Positions 17,596-28,000 of a stretch of 64,000 nucleotides of DNA are shown here, in pieces. Made by a program: the position numbers and the translations under genes. The DNA is from CADCTQ01 sp963844325 (GTDB lineage: Bacteria > Bacteroidota > Bacteroidia > Cytophagales > 172606-1): the NCBI GenBank assembly GCA_963844325.1, contig CAWJNV010000002.1:372001-436000 (forward strand), written 5' to 3'. Numbering within the stretch: the stretch's first letter is position 1; the number at the start of each line of letters is the position of its first letter. The notes below the pieces were generated by a model. That model saw only the letters and a program-made list of their open reading frames with translations, was not told the origin of the DNA and ran no database searches.

Positions 17596-17699
17596 GTTAG
17601 GTGTAAGTTTAGAATGTTAACAGTGCCGTAATCATACTAAGATTACCGGAGTAATGCCAGAATTTACCCGAAAAGTATAATTTGCTTTTGTTAAAAAGA

Positions 17700-18210
17700 A
17701 TTGCGCGCCGCGGGGGCTGGTCGGGCCCTGACGGCGACCGGCATTGGGTGCGGCAAGGGGTGAATGCGCACGAAGGCTACGCACGGAAACAACGGGAATA
17801 AATACTTGAACCAAGCATTGACAATGCGCCGGGCAACGTGTAACATTGTTGAACGCTTAAGCGCACTCCTGTTACACCCGGGAGTCAATACTGCTTATTT
17901 TTTCACGAAGTAGTGAATATTATTAAGTTATATTTAACGACCCTTTCTATTATTCCAATTCTGTTTCCTGTTTCCAGTGCCATGCATGACTGATCTTTTG
18001 TAAGCCTTTCCCTGCCACTTTTCAACCCGCCTGCTGACGCCCTCCGACGTGACGGCAATGTTTCAATAACCGCTTCTACACGAACCACTTGAAGTAGCTT
18101 CACTGCTGCCTGACCCCCTCTTTAGTTTCTCCGCGCGGGCCCGTTCCTGTGGAGCAGGGCACCCGTGCGTATTCCCATAATCCAATCCATCATAATCAAT
18201 CTCTATTGCT
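17700..18210 (+). promoter_or_regulatory. Long conserved leader of GloVer unit 1 with putative promoter and palindromes
   Basis: A 615-bp gap with no gene. From about 17720 it matches the leader of unit 2 (24110-24460). Conserved parts: a promoter-like TTG (17818-17820), 20 nt, TAACATTG (17841-17848); a small hairpin CTCC/GGAG near 17867-17883 whose arm sequences differ between copies while pairing is kept; a palindrome TTCAC-N6-GTGAA (17902-17917); and a block around 17930-18045 including 'CCTGCCACTTTTCAACC'. A start at about 17855 would leave a leader of roughly 350 nt before the first gene. Only in this copy, GTGTAACA (17839-17846) and TGTTACAC (17870-17877) also form an inverted repeat. 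Confidence 0.55.
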
Positions 18211-18666
18211 ATGCAGTTTACCATTCCGCTGTTGCGGGAGAGCCGGAGAGCACCCGCTTGCAAGTGGCTTTTTGCCGCTTGTATGAGTATTTTTCTACTG
18301 ACCCACGGCCCCAGCTTTGCCCAGCTACCCGCTCCCGGGCCGACCCCCGGCGAGGAAAGCTGGCAACTCATCGGGCAGGTGCAGGGCGTATCGTTCTACT
18401 ACCAGGTGAGCCAGTGCAACGGCCATTCTTTTCTCTTGTTCAAGGCTGCCAACGGCAACCCCACCACGGTACGGGGCTCCTGGGAGATCAAGGTGCAGCA
18501 CGGGGAGCGCAAGCGCATGTGCGTAGGCGTGCTGCGTCCCACGCCGGCCGGGCAGGCCCAGGCCGGTTCGTGTGAAAGACCTTCCCCCGACATGGCCGTG
18601 CCCTTTGCCGACCTGGACCCGGCGGCCCTGCAAGTGTCAGTCACGGCCAGAATCATTTCCCAGTAA
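18211..18666 (+). CDS. Small secreted protein paired with GloVer protein, copy 1
   Basis: 151 residues with a Sec signal peptide (hydrophobic segment about 18-37, cleavage after 'PSFAQ'). The mature part has three cysteines ('SQCNGH', 'RMCVGV', 'GSCERP') and begins with a proline-rich linker, then 'EESWQLIGQVQGVSFYYQ'. I know no family for it. A paralogue with an almost identical mature domain lies at 24611-25066, again directly upstream of a giant GloVer gene. The 24-nt gap to that gene suggests an operon and a shared surface function. Confidence 0.8.
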   Translation: MQFTIPLLRESRRAPACKWLFAACMSIFLLTHGPSFAQLPAPGPTPGEESWQLIGQVQGVSFYYQVSQCNGHSFLLFKAANGNPTTVRGSWEIKVQHGERKRMCVGVLRPTPAGQAQAGSCERPSPDMAVPFADLDPAALQVSVTARIISQ

Positions 18667-18690
18667 CGATCAACCTCTCTCTTATTCTAC

Positions 18691-21600
18691 ATGAAAAAAC
18701 GACTACAAGCGGCATGGCGGGTATTTCCCCAGGCGGCGCTGCCGGTGGCTTGCCAGTGCATCGGCTGGTTTCTAGTGAGTTTCCTGCTGCTGGTGGCTGG
18801 CCCGGGCTTTGCCCAGGACGTGCTCTGGGGTGTAACCAGTAACGGGGGTCCCGAAGGGGCCGGCACGGCATTCTCCGTCAGCAGTACGGGCGCCGATTTT
18901 ACCGTGCACAAAGCGTTTGTCGCTGCACCCGCCAATCCTACGGGCAGCCTGGTGCAGGGGCGTGACGGGTACTTTTACGGCGTGACAATGAGTCAGCACA
19001 ACTACAGTAGCTACCTGGCGACCTTCGGCAGCGTTTTTAAGGTCAGCCCGTCGGGGCAACTTACCGTACTGAAAAGCTTTAACTTCTACGACGGGGCTTT
19101 TCCGATGGGCGGCCTGGTGGAAGGCCGCGACGGCAACTTCTACGGCATGACCAATTACGGCGGCAGCAGTTTCGCGGGTACGGTCTTTAAAATCAGTCCC
19201 GCGGGGGCATTTACCCTGCTGCACAGCTTCGACCGCTCCTCCGAAGGAGGGCATCCCCTGGGCCGCCTGGTGGAGGGAAGCGACGGCAACTTCTACGGCA
19301 TGACCAGTGACGGGGGCAGCAACAGCGCCGGCACCATCTTTAAGATCAGCCCGGCGGGGCAACTTACCGTACTGAAAAGCTTCGACTACGCCGACGGGGC
19401 CTGGCCGGCGGGCAGTCTGGTGGAGGGCCGCGACGGGGACTTCTACGGCCTGGCCGCTAACGGCGGCAGCGACAACGCCGGCACGGCCTTTAAGATCAGC
19501 CCGGCGGGGGCGTTTACCGTGCTCAAAAACTTCAACTCCTCCGACGGGGCCAATCCAATGGGCGGTCTGGTGGGGGGCCGGGACGGCGACTTCTACGGCA
19601 TGACCTACTCGGGCGGCGAGTACGGCGCCGGCACAGTCTTCAAAATGAGCCCAACGGGGGCGTTTACCCTGCTGACAAGCTTCGGCCAGCACTACGCCAG
19701 TGGGGCTAATCCAATGGGCGACCTGGTGGAGGGCCGTGACGGCGACTTCTACGGCCTGACCAACCGGGGCGGCTTGTACGGCTACGGGACCGTTTTCAAA
19801 ATCAGCCCCGCGGGCACGTTTACCCCGCTGAAAGACTTAGGCGCCGACTTCACCGCCGGGATCTATCCACAGGGCAGCCTGGTGCAAGGCACTGACGGCA
19901 ATTTCTACGGCACGACTTACTCCGGCGGTGAATCTTACTGGTCTGGCTTTGGAACGATCTTTAGCATCAGCCCGGCGGGCGCGTTTGCCGTGCTCAACAA
20001 CTTCAGCTACTCCGATGGTTCGTATCCCACGAAAGGGCTGGTGAAAGGCCGTGACGGTAACTTCTACGGCATGACCAGCCAGGGCGGCACGCATAACCTG
20101 GGAACGTTCTTCAAGATCGGCCCTGATGGCACGCATACCGTGCTAAAAAACCTTGCCGAACTGCCTGGCTTCGGCTACTCCCCCGAGGCTGGTTCCTTCG
20201 GCAGCCCCTGGAGCAACCTGGTGGAGGGCCGTGACGGATACTTCTACGGCGTGACGCAGCAGGGGGGCCGCAACTGGGGCGGCACCATCTTCAAGATCAG
20301 CCCGACGGGGGCGTTTGCCCTGCTGAAAGAACTCGGCAATGTCGATGGAATACAGCCGATGGGCAGCCTGGTGCAGGGCCGCGACGGCAACTTTTACGGC
20401 GTGACGCAGGCGGGGGGCGAGCGTGGCCACGGGACCGTCTTTAAGATCAGCCCGGCGGGTGCGTTTGCCGTGCTCAAAAGCTTTAACTTTTCCGACGGAG
20501 CCAATCCCCTGGGCGGTCTGGCCGAGGGCAGCGACGGCGACTTTTACGGCACGACCAGCTATGGCGGCAGCAATTACCAGGGCACGGTCTTTAAGATCAG
20601 CCCGGCGGGCACGCATACGGTGCTCAAAGCGTTTGCTTACGGAGAGGGGGGGAGTCCGGCGGGCAGCCTGGTGGAGGCCAGCGACGGCAACTTCTACGGC
20701 ATTACCAGCATGAGCAACAACGCGGGCACCATTTTCAGGATCAGCCCGGAGGGCACCCATACCGTGCTCAAAGAATTCAACGGCTTCGACGGGGCCGATC
20801 CCCGGAGTGGTCTGGTGGAGGGCAGCAACGGCGACTTGTACGGCATGACGTATCAGGGTGGCAGCGATAACCGGGGTACCCTCTTTAAAATCAGCCTTGA
20901 GGGCACGTATACCGTGCTGAGAAGCTTTACGGAAGCCGATGGGGTCAGTCCGCTGGGCAGCCTGTTCGTGGAAAAGCCGGCCTGCACGTCGCCCGTGCTT
21001 ACCTCCGTACCCGCCGACATCACCGTGAACGCCGGGGCCATGGAATGCGGGGCCAGCGTCACGTTTGCCGCCTCCGCAACCGGCACGCCGGCACCCGGGA
21101 TCCTCTACAAAGCCGGCGAGGACGTAATTACGTCTCCGCACGTTTTCCCGGTGGGCACTACCACCGTTACGGCCATTGCCGTCAATGGGTGCGGCAGGGT
21201 CACCAAAAGCTTCACCGTAACCGTGGTGGACAAGACGGCACCCGTGCCCTGGACGGCTTCTTTGCCCGACGTAACCGGCGAATGCGCCGCCAGGATCACC
21301 GAAACGCCGGCCGCGAACGACAACTGCGGCGGAATGTTTGTGCCGGGCACCACCACCGACCCGCTGGAGTACACCGCGCAGGGTACCTACATCGTAACCT
21401 GGACGTACCGCGACGAGAGCGGCAACACCACGACCCAGACCCAGAAGGTGGTGGTGAAAGACGAGACCAGCCCTGCCATTGCCGCGCCGGCTGCCCTGAC
21501 GTTGACCAATGCTGCCGGCCAGTGCGGCCGCCCGCTTGCTGACGTCGCCTTGGGCCTGCCCCTGACTTCCGACAACTGCGCCGGCATCAAAGCGGCCACC

Positions 21601-22737
21601 CACGACGCGCCGGCCTTCCTGCCGGTGGGCACGACCACGGTGACCTGGACGGTGGAAGATGCGGCCGGCAACCGTTCCACGGCCACCCAGCGCCTCACCC
21701 TTACCAATGCCGGGCCGGTGTTGGCCGGCATCACCGCTCCGCTTTCCCCCGTTGCCATCAACTCCACCGTATCGGCCAGCGCCGATTTTGGGGACAACAA
21801 CCTGCGTGAAGCCACCTGGGACTGGGGCAACGGCACGAGTCCGGGCACCATCGATGCGGTGAGTGGCAAGATCACCGGCAGCCGCAGCTACAGCACGCCC
21901 GGCGTGCACACGGTAACGCTCTCGGTTACCGATGTCTGCGGGGCAACGGCTACTGCCAGCCTGCGCTACGTAGTGGTCTACGATCCCAGTGGCGGCTTTG
22001 TCACCGGCGGGGGCTGGTTCAACTCGCCTGCCGGCGCTTACGCGCCCAACCCGTCGGCCACTGGCAAGGCGCACTTCGGCTTCGTGTCGCGCTACCAGAA
22101 AGGGGCCAGCCAACCCGTGGGCGCGACCCACTTGGAGTTTGAGGCGGCCGGCATGGCCTTTCACAGCAGTTCCTACGAATGGCTGGTGGTAGCCGGCGGG
22201 CAGGCCCAGTACAAGGGGACGGGTACGCTCAACGGGCAAGGGGGATACAAGTTCCTGCTCACTGCCGTGGACGGGCAGATGAACGGAGGCACGGGCAGCG
22301 ACCGGTTGCGCATCAAGATCTGGCAAGAGGGCCAGCCGCTGGCCGAGTACGACAACCAGCGGGGGGCTGCCGATGAAGCCCCAGCGGCAACGGCCCTGGG
22401 GGGCGGCTCGATCCTGGTGCACGAGGAGCGCAGCAAAGCCCGCCAGCCTGGCCCGGTGGGTGGGGAAGGCTCCTTGGCCGGGGCCACCCTGAGCGGCTAC
22501 CCCAACCCCTTCACGGGCAGCACCACCCTTGCCTTTACGCTGGGCAGCGAGGAGGAGTACGCCCTGGAGGTCTACGACCTGAAGGGCAGGCTGGTCGCCA
22601 GGCTGGGGGCGGGCAGAGCCGCCGCCGGCGCGGCAAACCGGGTGGAATGGGAAGCAAAAGCGGCCCCGGCCGGCGTGTACTTTGCCCGCCTGACGACCCG
22701 TTCCGGCGTGCAGCACCTCAAACTGGTGCTGAGGTAA
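18691..22737 (+). CDS. Giant GloVer-repeat T9SS surface protein, copy 1
   Basis: 1,348 residues. Order: signal peptide (to 'GFAQ', about residue 46); thirteen GloVer (Gloeo/Verruco) repeats of about 45 residues with the core 'GSLVEGRDGNFYGMT', 'GGS..GTIFKISPAG' and 'TVLKSF' (about 18.9-20.97 kb); two HYR-like Ig domains (from 'PADITVNAG'; 'DKTAPVPW'); a further HYR-like domain ('SPAIAAPAALTLTNA'); a PKD-like domain ('STPGVHTVTLSVTD'); a 'FVTGGGW' module; and a T9SS type A sorting domain ('LSGYPNPFTGS' to 'HLKLVLR'). Such proteins are displayed or released through T9SS; repeat number and hydrophobic pattern fit beta-propeller-like or solenoid folding, which is an inference. Copy 2 is at 25088-29092. 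Confidence 0.9.
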   Translation: MKKRLQAAWRVFPQAALPVACQCIGWFLVSFLLLVAGPGFAQDVLWGVTSNGGPEGAGTAFSVSSTGADFTVHKAFVAAPANPTGSLVQGRDGYFYGVTMSQHNYSSYLATFGSVFKVSPSGQLTVLKSFNFYDGAFPMGGLVEGRDGNFYGMTNYGGSSFAGTVFKISPAGAFTLLHSFDRSSEGGHPLGRLVEGSDGNFYGMTSDGGSNSAGTIFKISPAGQLTVLKSFDYADGAWPAGSLVEGRDGDFYGLAANGGSDNAGTAFKISPAGAFTVLKNFNSSDGANPMGGLVGGRDGDFYGMTYSGGEYGAGTVFKMSPTGAFTLLTSFGQHYASGANPMGDLVEGRDGDFYGLTNRGGLYGYGTVFKISPAGTFTPLKDLGADFTAGIYPQGSLVQGTDGNFYGTTYSGGESYWSGFGTIFSISPAGAFAVLNNFSYSDGSYPTKGLVKGRDGNFYGMTSQGGTHNLGTFFKIGPDGTHTVLKNLAELPGFGYSPEAGSFGSPWSNLVEGRDGYFYGVTQQGGRNWGGTIFKISPTGAFALLKELGNVDGIQPMGSLVQGRDGNFYGVTQAGGERGHGTVFKISPAGAFAVLKSFNFSDGANPLGGLAEGSDGDFYGTTSYGGSNYQGTVFKISPAGTHTVLKAFAYGEGGSPAGSLVEASDGNFYGITSMSNNAGTIFRISPEGTHTVLKEFNGFDGADPRSGLVEGSNGDLYGMTYQGGSDNRGTLFKISLEGTYTVLRSFTEADGVSPLGSLFVEKPACTSPVLTSVPADITVNAGAMECGASVTFAASATGTPAPGILYKAGEDVITSPHVFPVGTTTVTAIAVNGCGRVTKSFTVTVVDKTAPVPWTASLPDVTGECAARITETPAANDNCGGMFVPGTTTDPLEYTAQGTYIVTWTYRDESGNTTTQTQKVVVKDETSPAIAAPAALTLTNAAGQCGRPLADVALGLPLTSDNCAGIKAATHDAPAFLPVGTTTVTWTVEDAAGNRSTATQRLTLTNAGPVLAGITAPLSPVAINSTVSASADFGDNNLREATWDWGNGTSPGTIDAVSGKITGSRSYSTPGVHTVTLSVTDVCGATATASLRYVVVYDPSGGFVTGGGWFNSPAGAYAPNPSATGKAHFGFVSRYQKGASQPVGATHLEFEAAGMAFHSSSYEWLVVAGGQAQYKGTGTLNGQGGYKFLLTAVDGQMNGGTGSDRLRIKIWQEGQPLAEYDNQRGAADEAPAATALGGGSILVHEERSKARQPGPVGGEGSLAGATLSGYPNPFTGSTTLAFTLGSEEEYALEVYDLKGRLVARLGAGRAAAGAANRVEWEAKAAPAGVYFARLTTRSGVQHLKLVLR

Positions 22738-22772
22738 ACAAAAACAGATTTTCGATTCCTGATAAAAAGAAA

Positions 22773-22803
22773 AGAGCCTGCTGGTATGCGGGCTCTTTTT
22801 TTG
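22773..22803 (+). terminator. Terminator of GloVer unit 1
   Basis: 9-bp stem with one G-T pair (22773-22781 with 22788-22796) followed by T8. The hairpin core 22774-22795 appears in inverted orientation at 33104-33125, behind a leftover third GloVer 3' end. Confidence 0.85.
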
Positions 22804-23068
22804 TGAGCATTATTGAAAACAGGGAAAAAAAGGGGATGACGGCTGCCAAACCACCCCTCAAAATACTTACTTGTAGGTATTGCGCCCGGAGGCCGGGCTT
22901 TCTAACTTATGCGGGTCGAACCCTGCGGGTCTACGTTACTTTAACCGGATGCGATCACCTGTTTACCCGTTCATTCATGCAACCTGCGTACCGGCAGGCC
23001 CGGCGGGTGCAGCGTTGGATTGGCTTGGCGCTTTCGACGACCTGGTCAGCTTTTTCCGCTTGATCCGT
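22804..23068. other. Intergenic region upstream of the SLATT gene
   Basis: About 265 bp between the unit 1 terminator and the chosen SLATT start. The SLATT frame is open through much of it from 22880, but that extension shows no domain. I see no RNA gene or repeat here. Confidence 0.4.
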
Positions 23069-24043
23069 ATGCTCTGCGTAATCCTGTTCAAACTCAGTTA
23101 CGCAGCCCCGGTGGCAGCCGGTTCCTGGCCCACCCTCCGGTTCCTCCTGATACTGCTTCTCCCAGTGGTTTTATTTATGGTCCTATTCGGTAAAAAACAA
23201 AAAAAACCAGACTTGATGCCCAACGCTAAAATATCCTTTGAATGGGGAAAAGATGAGGCGGAAAGCTCACTCAATGAATTATTCGGGCACGCCTTCCAGC
23301 TTGCTACCGATGCCATCAACTGGTACATCCTGGCGAAGAACGGCAAGAAAAAGTGGGCGCGTAACATCCGGTTCGCCACCATTTTGCTGGGCACCGCTGC
23401 CGCCCTGCTGCCTACCCTCGGCGAATTGCTTTCGAATGACAACGGGCAGACCCCGCTTTTCAAAGCCGGCTGGACAGCCGTACTGCTCGGGGTGGCGGGG
23501 GCACTATTGCTCCTGGACCGTTTTTTTGGCTTTTCATCCGGCTGGATGCGCTACATCGTGGCCGAACTGCAACTCCGCCAGATTGCCCAGGAATTCCAGA
23601 TGGATTGGGAGGCGGCGCGGGCGGGCTGGCAGGGACAGCCGCCGACGTCCGACCAGGTCTCCCAGATGCTGGCCCGGTGCAAAACGTTCATTGCCCAGGT
23701 AAACACCATTGTCCGGGAAGAGACCAACGTGTGGGTGCGGGAGTTTCAGAGCGCCATCAATAACCTGGATGAATCCATTAAAGCGAAGCCGGCCATCACC
23801 GAACCCGGCGCCATGAACCTTACCGTAACCAACGGTGACAAGGTGGACAAAGAGTGGACACTGGTGATTGATGGGGGAACGCCCCAAGGCTACCGGGGAA
23901 CAACGGCGGGTAAGCCCAACCTGGTACCCGGTAAACACCAGGTGAAAGTAGAAGCTACCATACACAATCAGCGGGTGCAGGCCGAAAAGGTCATAACGGT
24001 GCCGGCGGGTGGCACCTGTGATGAAACGCTGACCTTGAGTTGA
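23069..24043 (+). CDS. SLATT-type 2TM membrane protein with C-terminal Ig-like domain
   Basis: From the ATG at 23069 (324 residues) there is an N-terminal hydrophobic segment (about 20-40), then the SLATT-like core: 'DAINWYILAKNGKKKWAR', two membrane helices ('FATILLGTAAALLPTLGEL' and 'AVLLGVAGALLLLDRFFGF') and the amphipathic 'YIVAELQLRQIAQEFQMDW' helix. SLATT domains are predicted pore-forming effectors in CBASS and related immunity systems. The last 75 residues ('AMNLTVTNGDKVDKEW...') look like a small beta-sandwich. No nucleotidyltransferase or SLOG partner is adjacent, so a defence role is speculative. An internal ATG at 23216 gives a 275-residue form that begins at the classical domain start. 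Confidence 0.7.
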   Translation: MLCVILFKLSYAAPVAAGSWPTLRFLLILLLPVVLFMVLFGKKQKKPDLMPNAKISFEWGKDEAESSLNELFGHAFQLATDAINWYILAKNGKKKWARNIRFATILLGTAAALLPTLGELLSNDNGQTPLFKAGWTAVLLGVAGALLLLDRFFGFSSGWMRYIVAELQLRQIAQEFQMDWEAARAGWQGQPPTSDQVSQMLARCKTFIAQVNTIVREETNVWVREFQSAINNLDESIKAKPAITEPGAMNLTVTNGDKVDKEWTLVIDGGTPQGYRGTTAGKPNLVPGKHQVKVEATIHNQRVQAEKVITVPAGGTCDETLTLS

Positions 24044-24084
24044 GTAGTACCCGTCGGCAAAGACGAAGCGTTGGGCACCCGGCG

Positions 24085-24610
24085 CCTGCACGCTTACCCA
24101 GCTTCGGGCCTGACGGCGACTGTTGTTGGGTCGGCCCAGGCGTGGACGTTGATAAGGGCGGCGCACCGGAACAACGGGAATAAATACTTGCAACCAGGCA
24201 TTGACAATGCGCCCGGTAACGTGTAACATTGTTAAAGCTTAAGCGCACTCCCTTTTCATCCGGGAGCCAATACTGCTTATTTTTTCACGAAATAGTGAAT
24301 CTTATTAAGTTATATTTAACGACCCTTTCTATTATTCCAATTCCGTTTCCTGTTTCCAGTGCCGTGCATGACTGATCTTGTGTAAGCCTTTCCCTGCCAC
24401 TTTTCAACCCGCCTGCTGACGCCCTGCTGCCCGACGAGGATGTCTCGTTAGCCGCCTTTACGTGCTTTACCCGGACCCTTCCGGGCCGCCTCGCCGCTGC
24501 CTGCTCTGGTCCTGGTTTCGCGGCGTGAGCCAGGGGGCCCGTTCCGTGGGGCAGCCCCCCGCCGGTATTTGCCATTCTATCCGCAATTCATCATCCATCT
24601 CCATTCTACT
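24085..24610 (+). promoter_or_regulatory. Conserved leader of GloVer unit 2
   Basis: 567 bp without a gene after the SLATT stop. It is a diverged copy of 17700-18130: TTG (24201-24203), 20 nt, TAACATTG (24224-24231); the CTCC/GGAG mini-hairpin near 24248-24266; the palindrome TTCAC-N6-GTGAA (24284-24299); and the block to about 24430. Conservation in non-coding sequence while spacer bases have changed supports a functional promoter or leader. Confidence 0.55.
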
Positions 24611-25066
24611 ATGCCCTTTATCATTCCGCTGCCCGGCAAGAGCCGGAAGGCACCCGCTTGCCAGTGGCTCCTGGCCGCTTGTGTGTGCGCTTTTTTGTTG
24701 GCCCACCGGCCCGGCTTTGCCCAGGCGCCCTCTCCCGGCCCGACCTCCAGTGAGGAAAGCTGGCAACTCATCGGGCAGGTGCAGGGCGTATCGTTCTACT
24801 ACCAGGTGAGCCAGTGCAACGGCCATGCTTTTCTCTTGTTCAAGGCTGCCAACGGCAACCCCACCACGGTACGGGGCTCCTGGGAGATCAAGGTGCAGCA
24901 CGGGGAGCGCAAGCGCATGTGCGTGGGCGTGCTGCGTCCCACGCCGGCCGGGCAGGCCCAGGCCGGTTCGTGTGAAAGACCTTCCCCCGACATGGCCGTG
25001 CCCTTTGCCGAGCTGGACCCGGCGGGTCTGCAAGTGTCAGTCACGGCCAGAATCATTTCCCAGTAA
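24611..25066 (+). CDS. Small secreted protein paired with GloVer protein, copy 2
   Basis: The ATG at 24611 aligns with copy 1 (151 residues); an upstream in-frame start at 24569 is not supported by that alignment. The signal peptide ('FLLAHRPGFAQ') has diverged, but from 'EESWQLIGQVQG' to the stop the DNA is nearly identical to 18352-18666. This sharp change suggests recent gene conversion over the mature domain. It is followed 21 nt later by the giant GloVer gene. Function unknown. Confidence 0.8.
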   Translation: MPFIIPLPGKSRKAPACQWLLAACVCAFLLAHRPGFAQAPSPGPTSSEESWQLIGQVQGVSFYYQVSQCNGHAFLLFKAANGNPTTVRGSWEIKVQHGERKRMCVGVLRPTPAGQAQAGSCERPSPDMAVPFAELDPAGLQVSVTARIISQ

Positions 25067-25087
25067 CGATCAACCTCTTTCCTCTAC

Positions 25088-28000
25088 ATGAAACAATTAT
25101 TACCCACACCGTGGCGCGTATTTCTACAGGCGGCGCTGCCCACGGCCTGCCTGAGCATCGGGCTGTTTATCGCAAGCTGCCTCCTGGTGGTTACCCCGGG
25201 TTTTGCCCAGGACGTACTCTGGGGCCTGACGAGCAACGGGGGCCCCGAAGGGGCCGGCACGGCTTTTTCCATCGGGAGTACGGGCGCCGATTTTACCGTG
25301 CACAAAGCGTTTGCAAATGCCACTACGATTCCTTACGGCAGTCTGGTACTGGGCCGCGACGGCAACTTCTACGGCATGACGCGGAATGGTGGCCGCTACG
25401 ATAAAGGTACAGTCTTTAAGGCCGGCCCCACGGGCAAGATTACCGTGATCAGAAGTTTGAACGATGCGGACGGAATTTATCCTTTCGGCACCCTGGTGCA
25501 GGGCCGCGACGGCGACTTCTACGGCATGACGCAAATGGGCGGCAATGGCTACGGGACCATCTTTAAGATCAGCCCCACGGGCACGTTTACCCTGCTCAAA
25601 AGTTTCAATTACACCGACGGGGCTCATCCCGGATACAGCCTGGTGGAGGGCCATGACGGAAACTTCTACGGCATGACCTTCATGGGCGGCAGCACGGGCT
25701 CCGGCACGATTTTTAAAATCAGCCCCACGGGCACGCATACCGTGCTGAAAGACTTCGTGTACATCGGTGGGGGGCCCTGGATTTCGGTGCTCGACAGCGA
25801 CGGAGCTTATCCGTACGGCGGTCTGGTGCAGGGCCGCGACGGCGACTTCTACGGCATGACCAGCGCCGGCGGCACCAGTGACCAGGGCACGGTGTTCAAG
25901 ATCAGCGCCACGGGCACGTATACCTTGCTGAAAAGCTTCGACTACTTCGATGGGTGGTATCCGGCTTACAGCAGCCTGGTGGAGGGCCGCGACGGCAACT
26001 TCTACGGCATGACGCAAATGGGCGGCAGCAATCACTCGGGTACGATCTTTAAGATCACTCCGGCGGGCACGCATACCGTGCTGAAACACCTCGACGAAAA
26101 CGACGGGATCCATCCTTACGGCAGCCTGGTGCAGGGCCCCGACGGCGACTTCTACGGCCTCACGCAGCTAGGCGGCACCAATTTCGGGGGTACGGTCTTC
26201 AAGATCAACGCTACGGGCACATTTGCCGTGGTGAAGCGATTCAACTATCCCGAAGTGGCTTCTGCTTTCAATAACCTGGTACTGGGTCCCGGCGGCGACT
26301 TCTACGGGATGACGCAAGTGGGGGAATTCTTCAATGCTCCCGGGTCAATCTTCAAGGTCAGCCCATCGGGCGCGTTTACGCTGCTGGACAGCCGCGACCA
26401 TGCCACCGGGGCCAGCCCTGCGGGCAGCCTGGTGCAGGCCCGGGACGGCAACTTCTACGGCATGACGGAACGGGGCGGCCGCAATGACCAGGGCACAATC
26501 TTCAAGATCAGCCCGGAGGGCACGCATACGGTGCTCAAAAGCTTCGACTACCCGGATGGAGGTTTCCCGACGGGCGACCTGGTGGAGGGCAGCGACGGCA
26601 ACTTCTACGGGATGAACAAAGCCGGCATCACTTACAACGGGACCGTCTTCAGGATCAGCCCCGCGGGCGCGTATACCGAGCTCAGACAATTCAGCAACGC
26701 CGATGGCACTTATCCCGGGGGCAGTCTGGTGCAAGGCCGTGACGGCAACTTCTACGGAATGACCGCCGGCGGCGGCAGCAATTACAAGGGCACAATCTTT
26801 AAGATCAGCCCCTCGGGTACGTTTACCGTGCTGAAAAACCTGGATTACCCGGACGGGGCTGCTCCGCGCGGGAGTCTGGTGCAAGGGCGTGACGGCGACT
26901 TCTACGGGATAACCGGTTACGGCGGCGATTATGGCTACGGGACCATCTTTAAGATCAGCCCCGCGGGCACATTTACCGTGCTCAAACACCTGGACTACTC
27001 GGACGGAGGCATTCCGCAGGGGAGTCTGGTGGAGGGCAGCGACGGGGATTTCTACGGCACCACCAGTGCGTACAGCGACGCCGGCCGGGGCACGATTTTC
27101 AAGATCAGTCCCACGGGTACGTTTACCGTACTGAAAGTATTCGACTACCCGGACGGCGATAACGCCCGGGGCAGCCTGGTGGAGGGCAGCGACGGCGACT
27201 TCTACGGCATGACCAGTGCCGGCGGCGATGACAACAACGGGATCATCTTCAAGATCAGCCCCACGGGCACGTTTACCGTGCTCAGACGGCTCACCAGCGC
27301 CGACGGGGTCAATCCTATGGGGAGCCTGGTGGTCGGGAAACCGGCCTGTACGCCGCCCCTGCTTGCCGTACCCGCCGACGTGACGGTGGAAAACGCGTCG
27401 GCGGACTGCGGATTCAGCGTCCCCTTCCAAGCATCCGCAACCGGTACGCCGGCACCCGGAATTACCTACAAAGCCGGCGAGGACGTAATTACGTCTCCGC
27501 ACGTTTTCCCGGTGGGCACTACCACCGTTACGGCCATTGCCGTCAATGCCTGCGGCACGGTTACGAAAAGCTTCACGGTAACCGTAGTGGATAAGACCGC
27601 ACCCGTTCCGGTGGTAGCTATGCTGCCCGAAGCCACGGGCGAGTGTTCCGTGACGGTAACGGCCCCCAAGGCCACTGACAACTGCCGGGGCAGCATCACG
27701 GCCACCACTACCGATGCTACTAGTTATACGGCCCAGGGCACGTATGTCATTCACTGGCGCTACGACGACGGCCAAGGCAACGTAACCGAGCAGGCGCAAA
27801 CCGTAATCGTGAAAGACGAGACCAGTCCTGCCATTGCCGCGCCGGCTGCCCTGACGTTGACCAATGCTGCCGGCCAGTGCGGCCGTCCGCTTGCCCAGGT
27901 CGCCTTGGGCCTGCCCCTGACTTCCGACAACTGCGCCGGCATCAAAGCGGCCACCCACGACGCGCCGGCCTTCCTGCCGGTGGGCACGACCACGGTGACC

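Noticed and set aside
18900..20970. About 135-bp periodicity as a DNA satellite
   Set aside because: It is the GloVer protein repeat, kept at amino-acid level with variable DNA.
20143..22716. Open minus-strand frame of 857 codons opposite GloVer copy 1
   Set aside because: It is a by-product of high GC at third codon positions and of the in-frame repeats; the plus strand carries signal peptide, domains and sorting signal. The same applies to 26345-29071, 58872-61397 and 55776-58355 on the minus strand.
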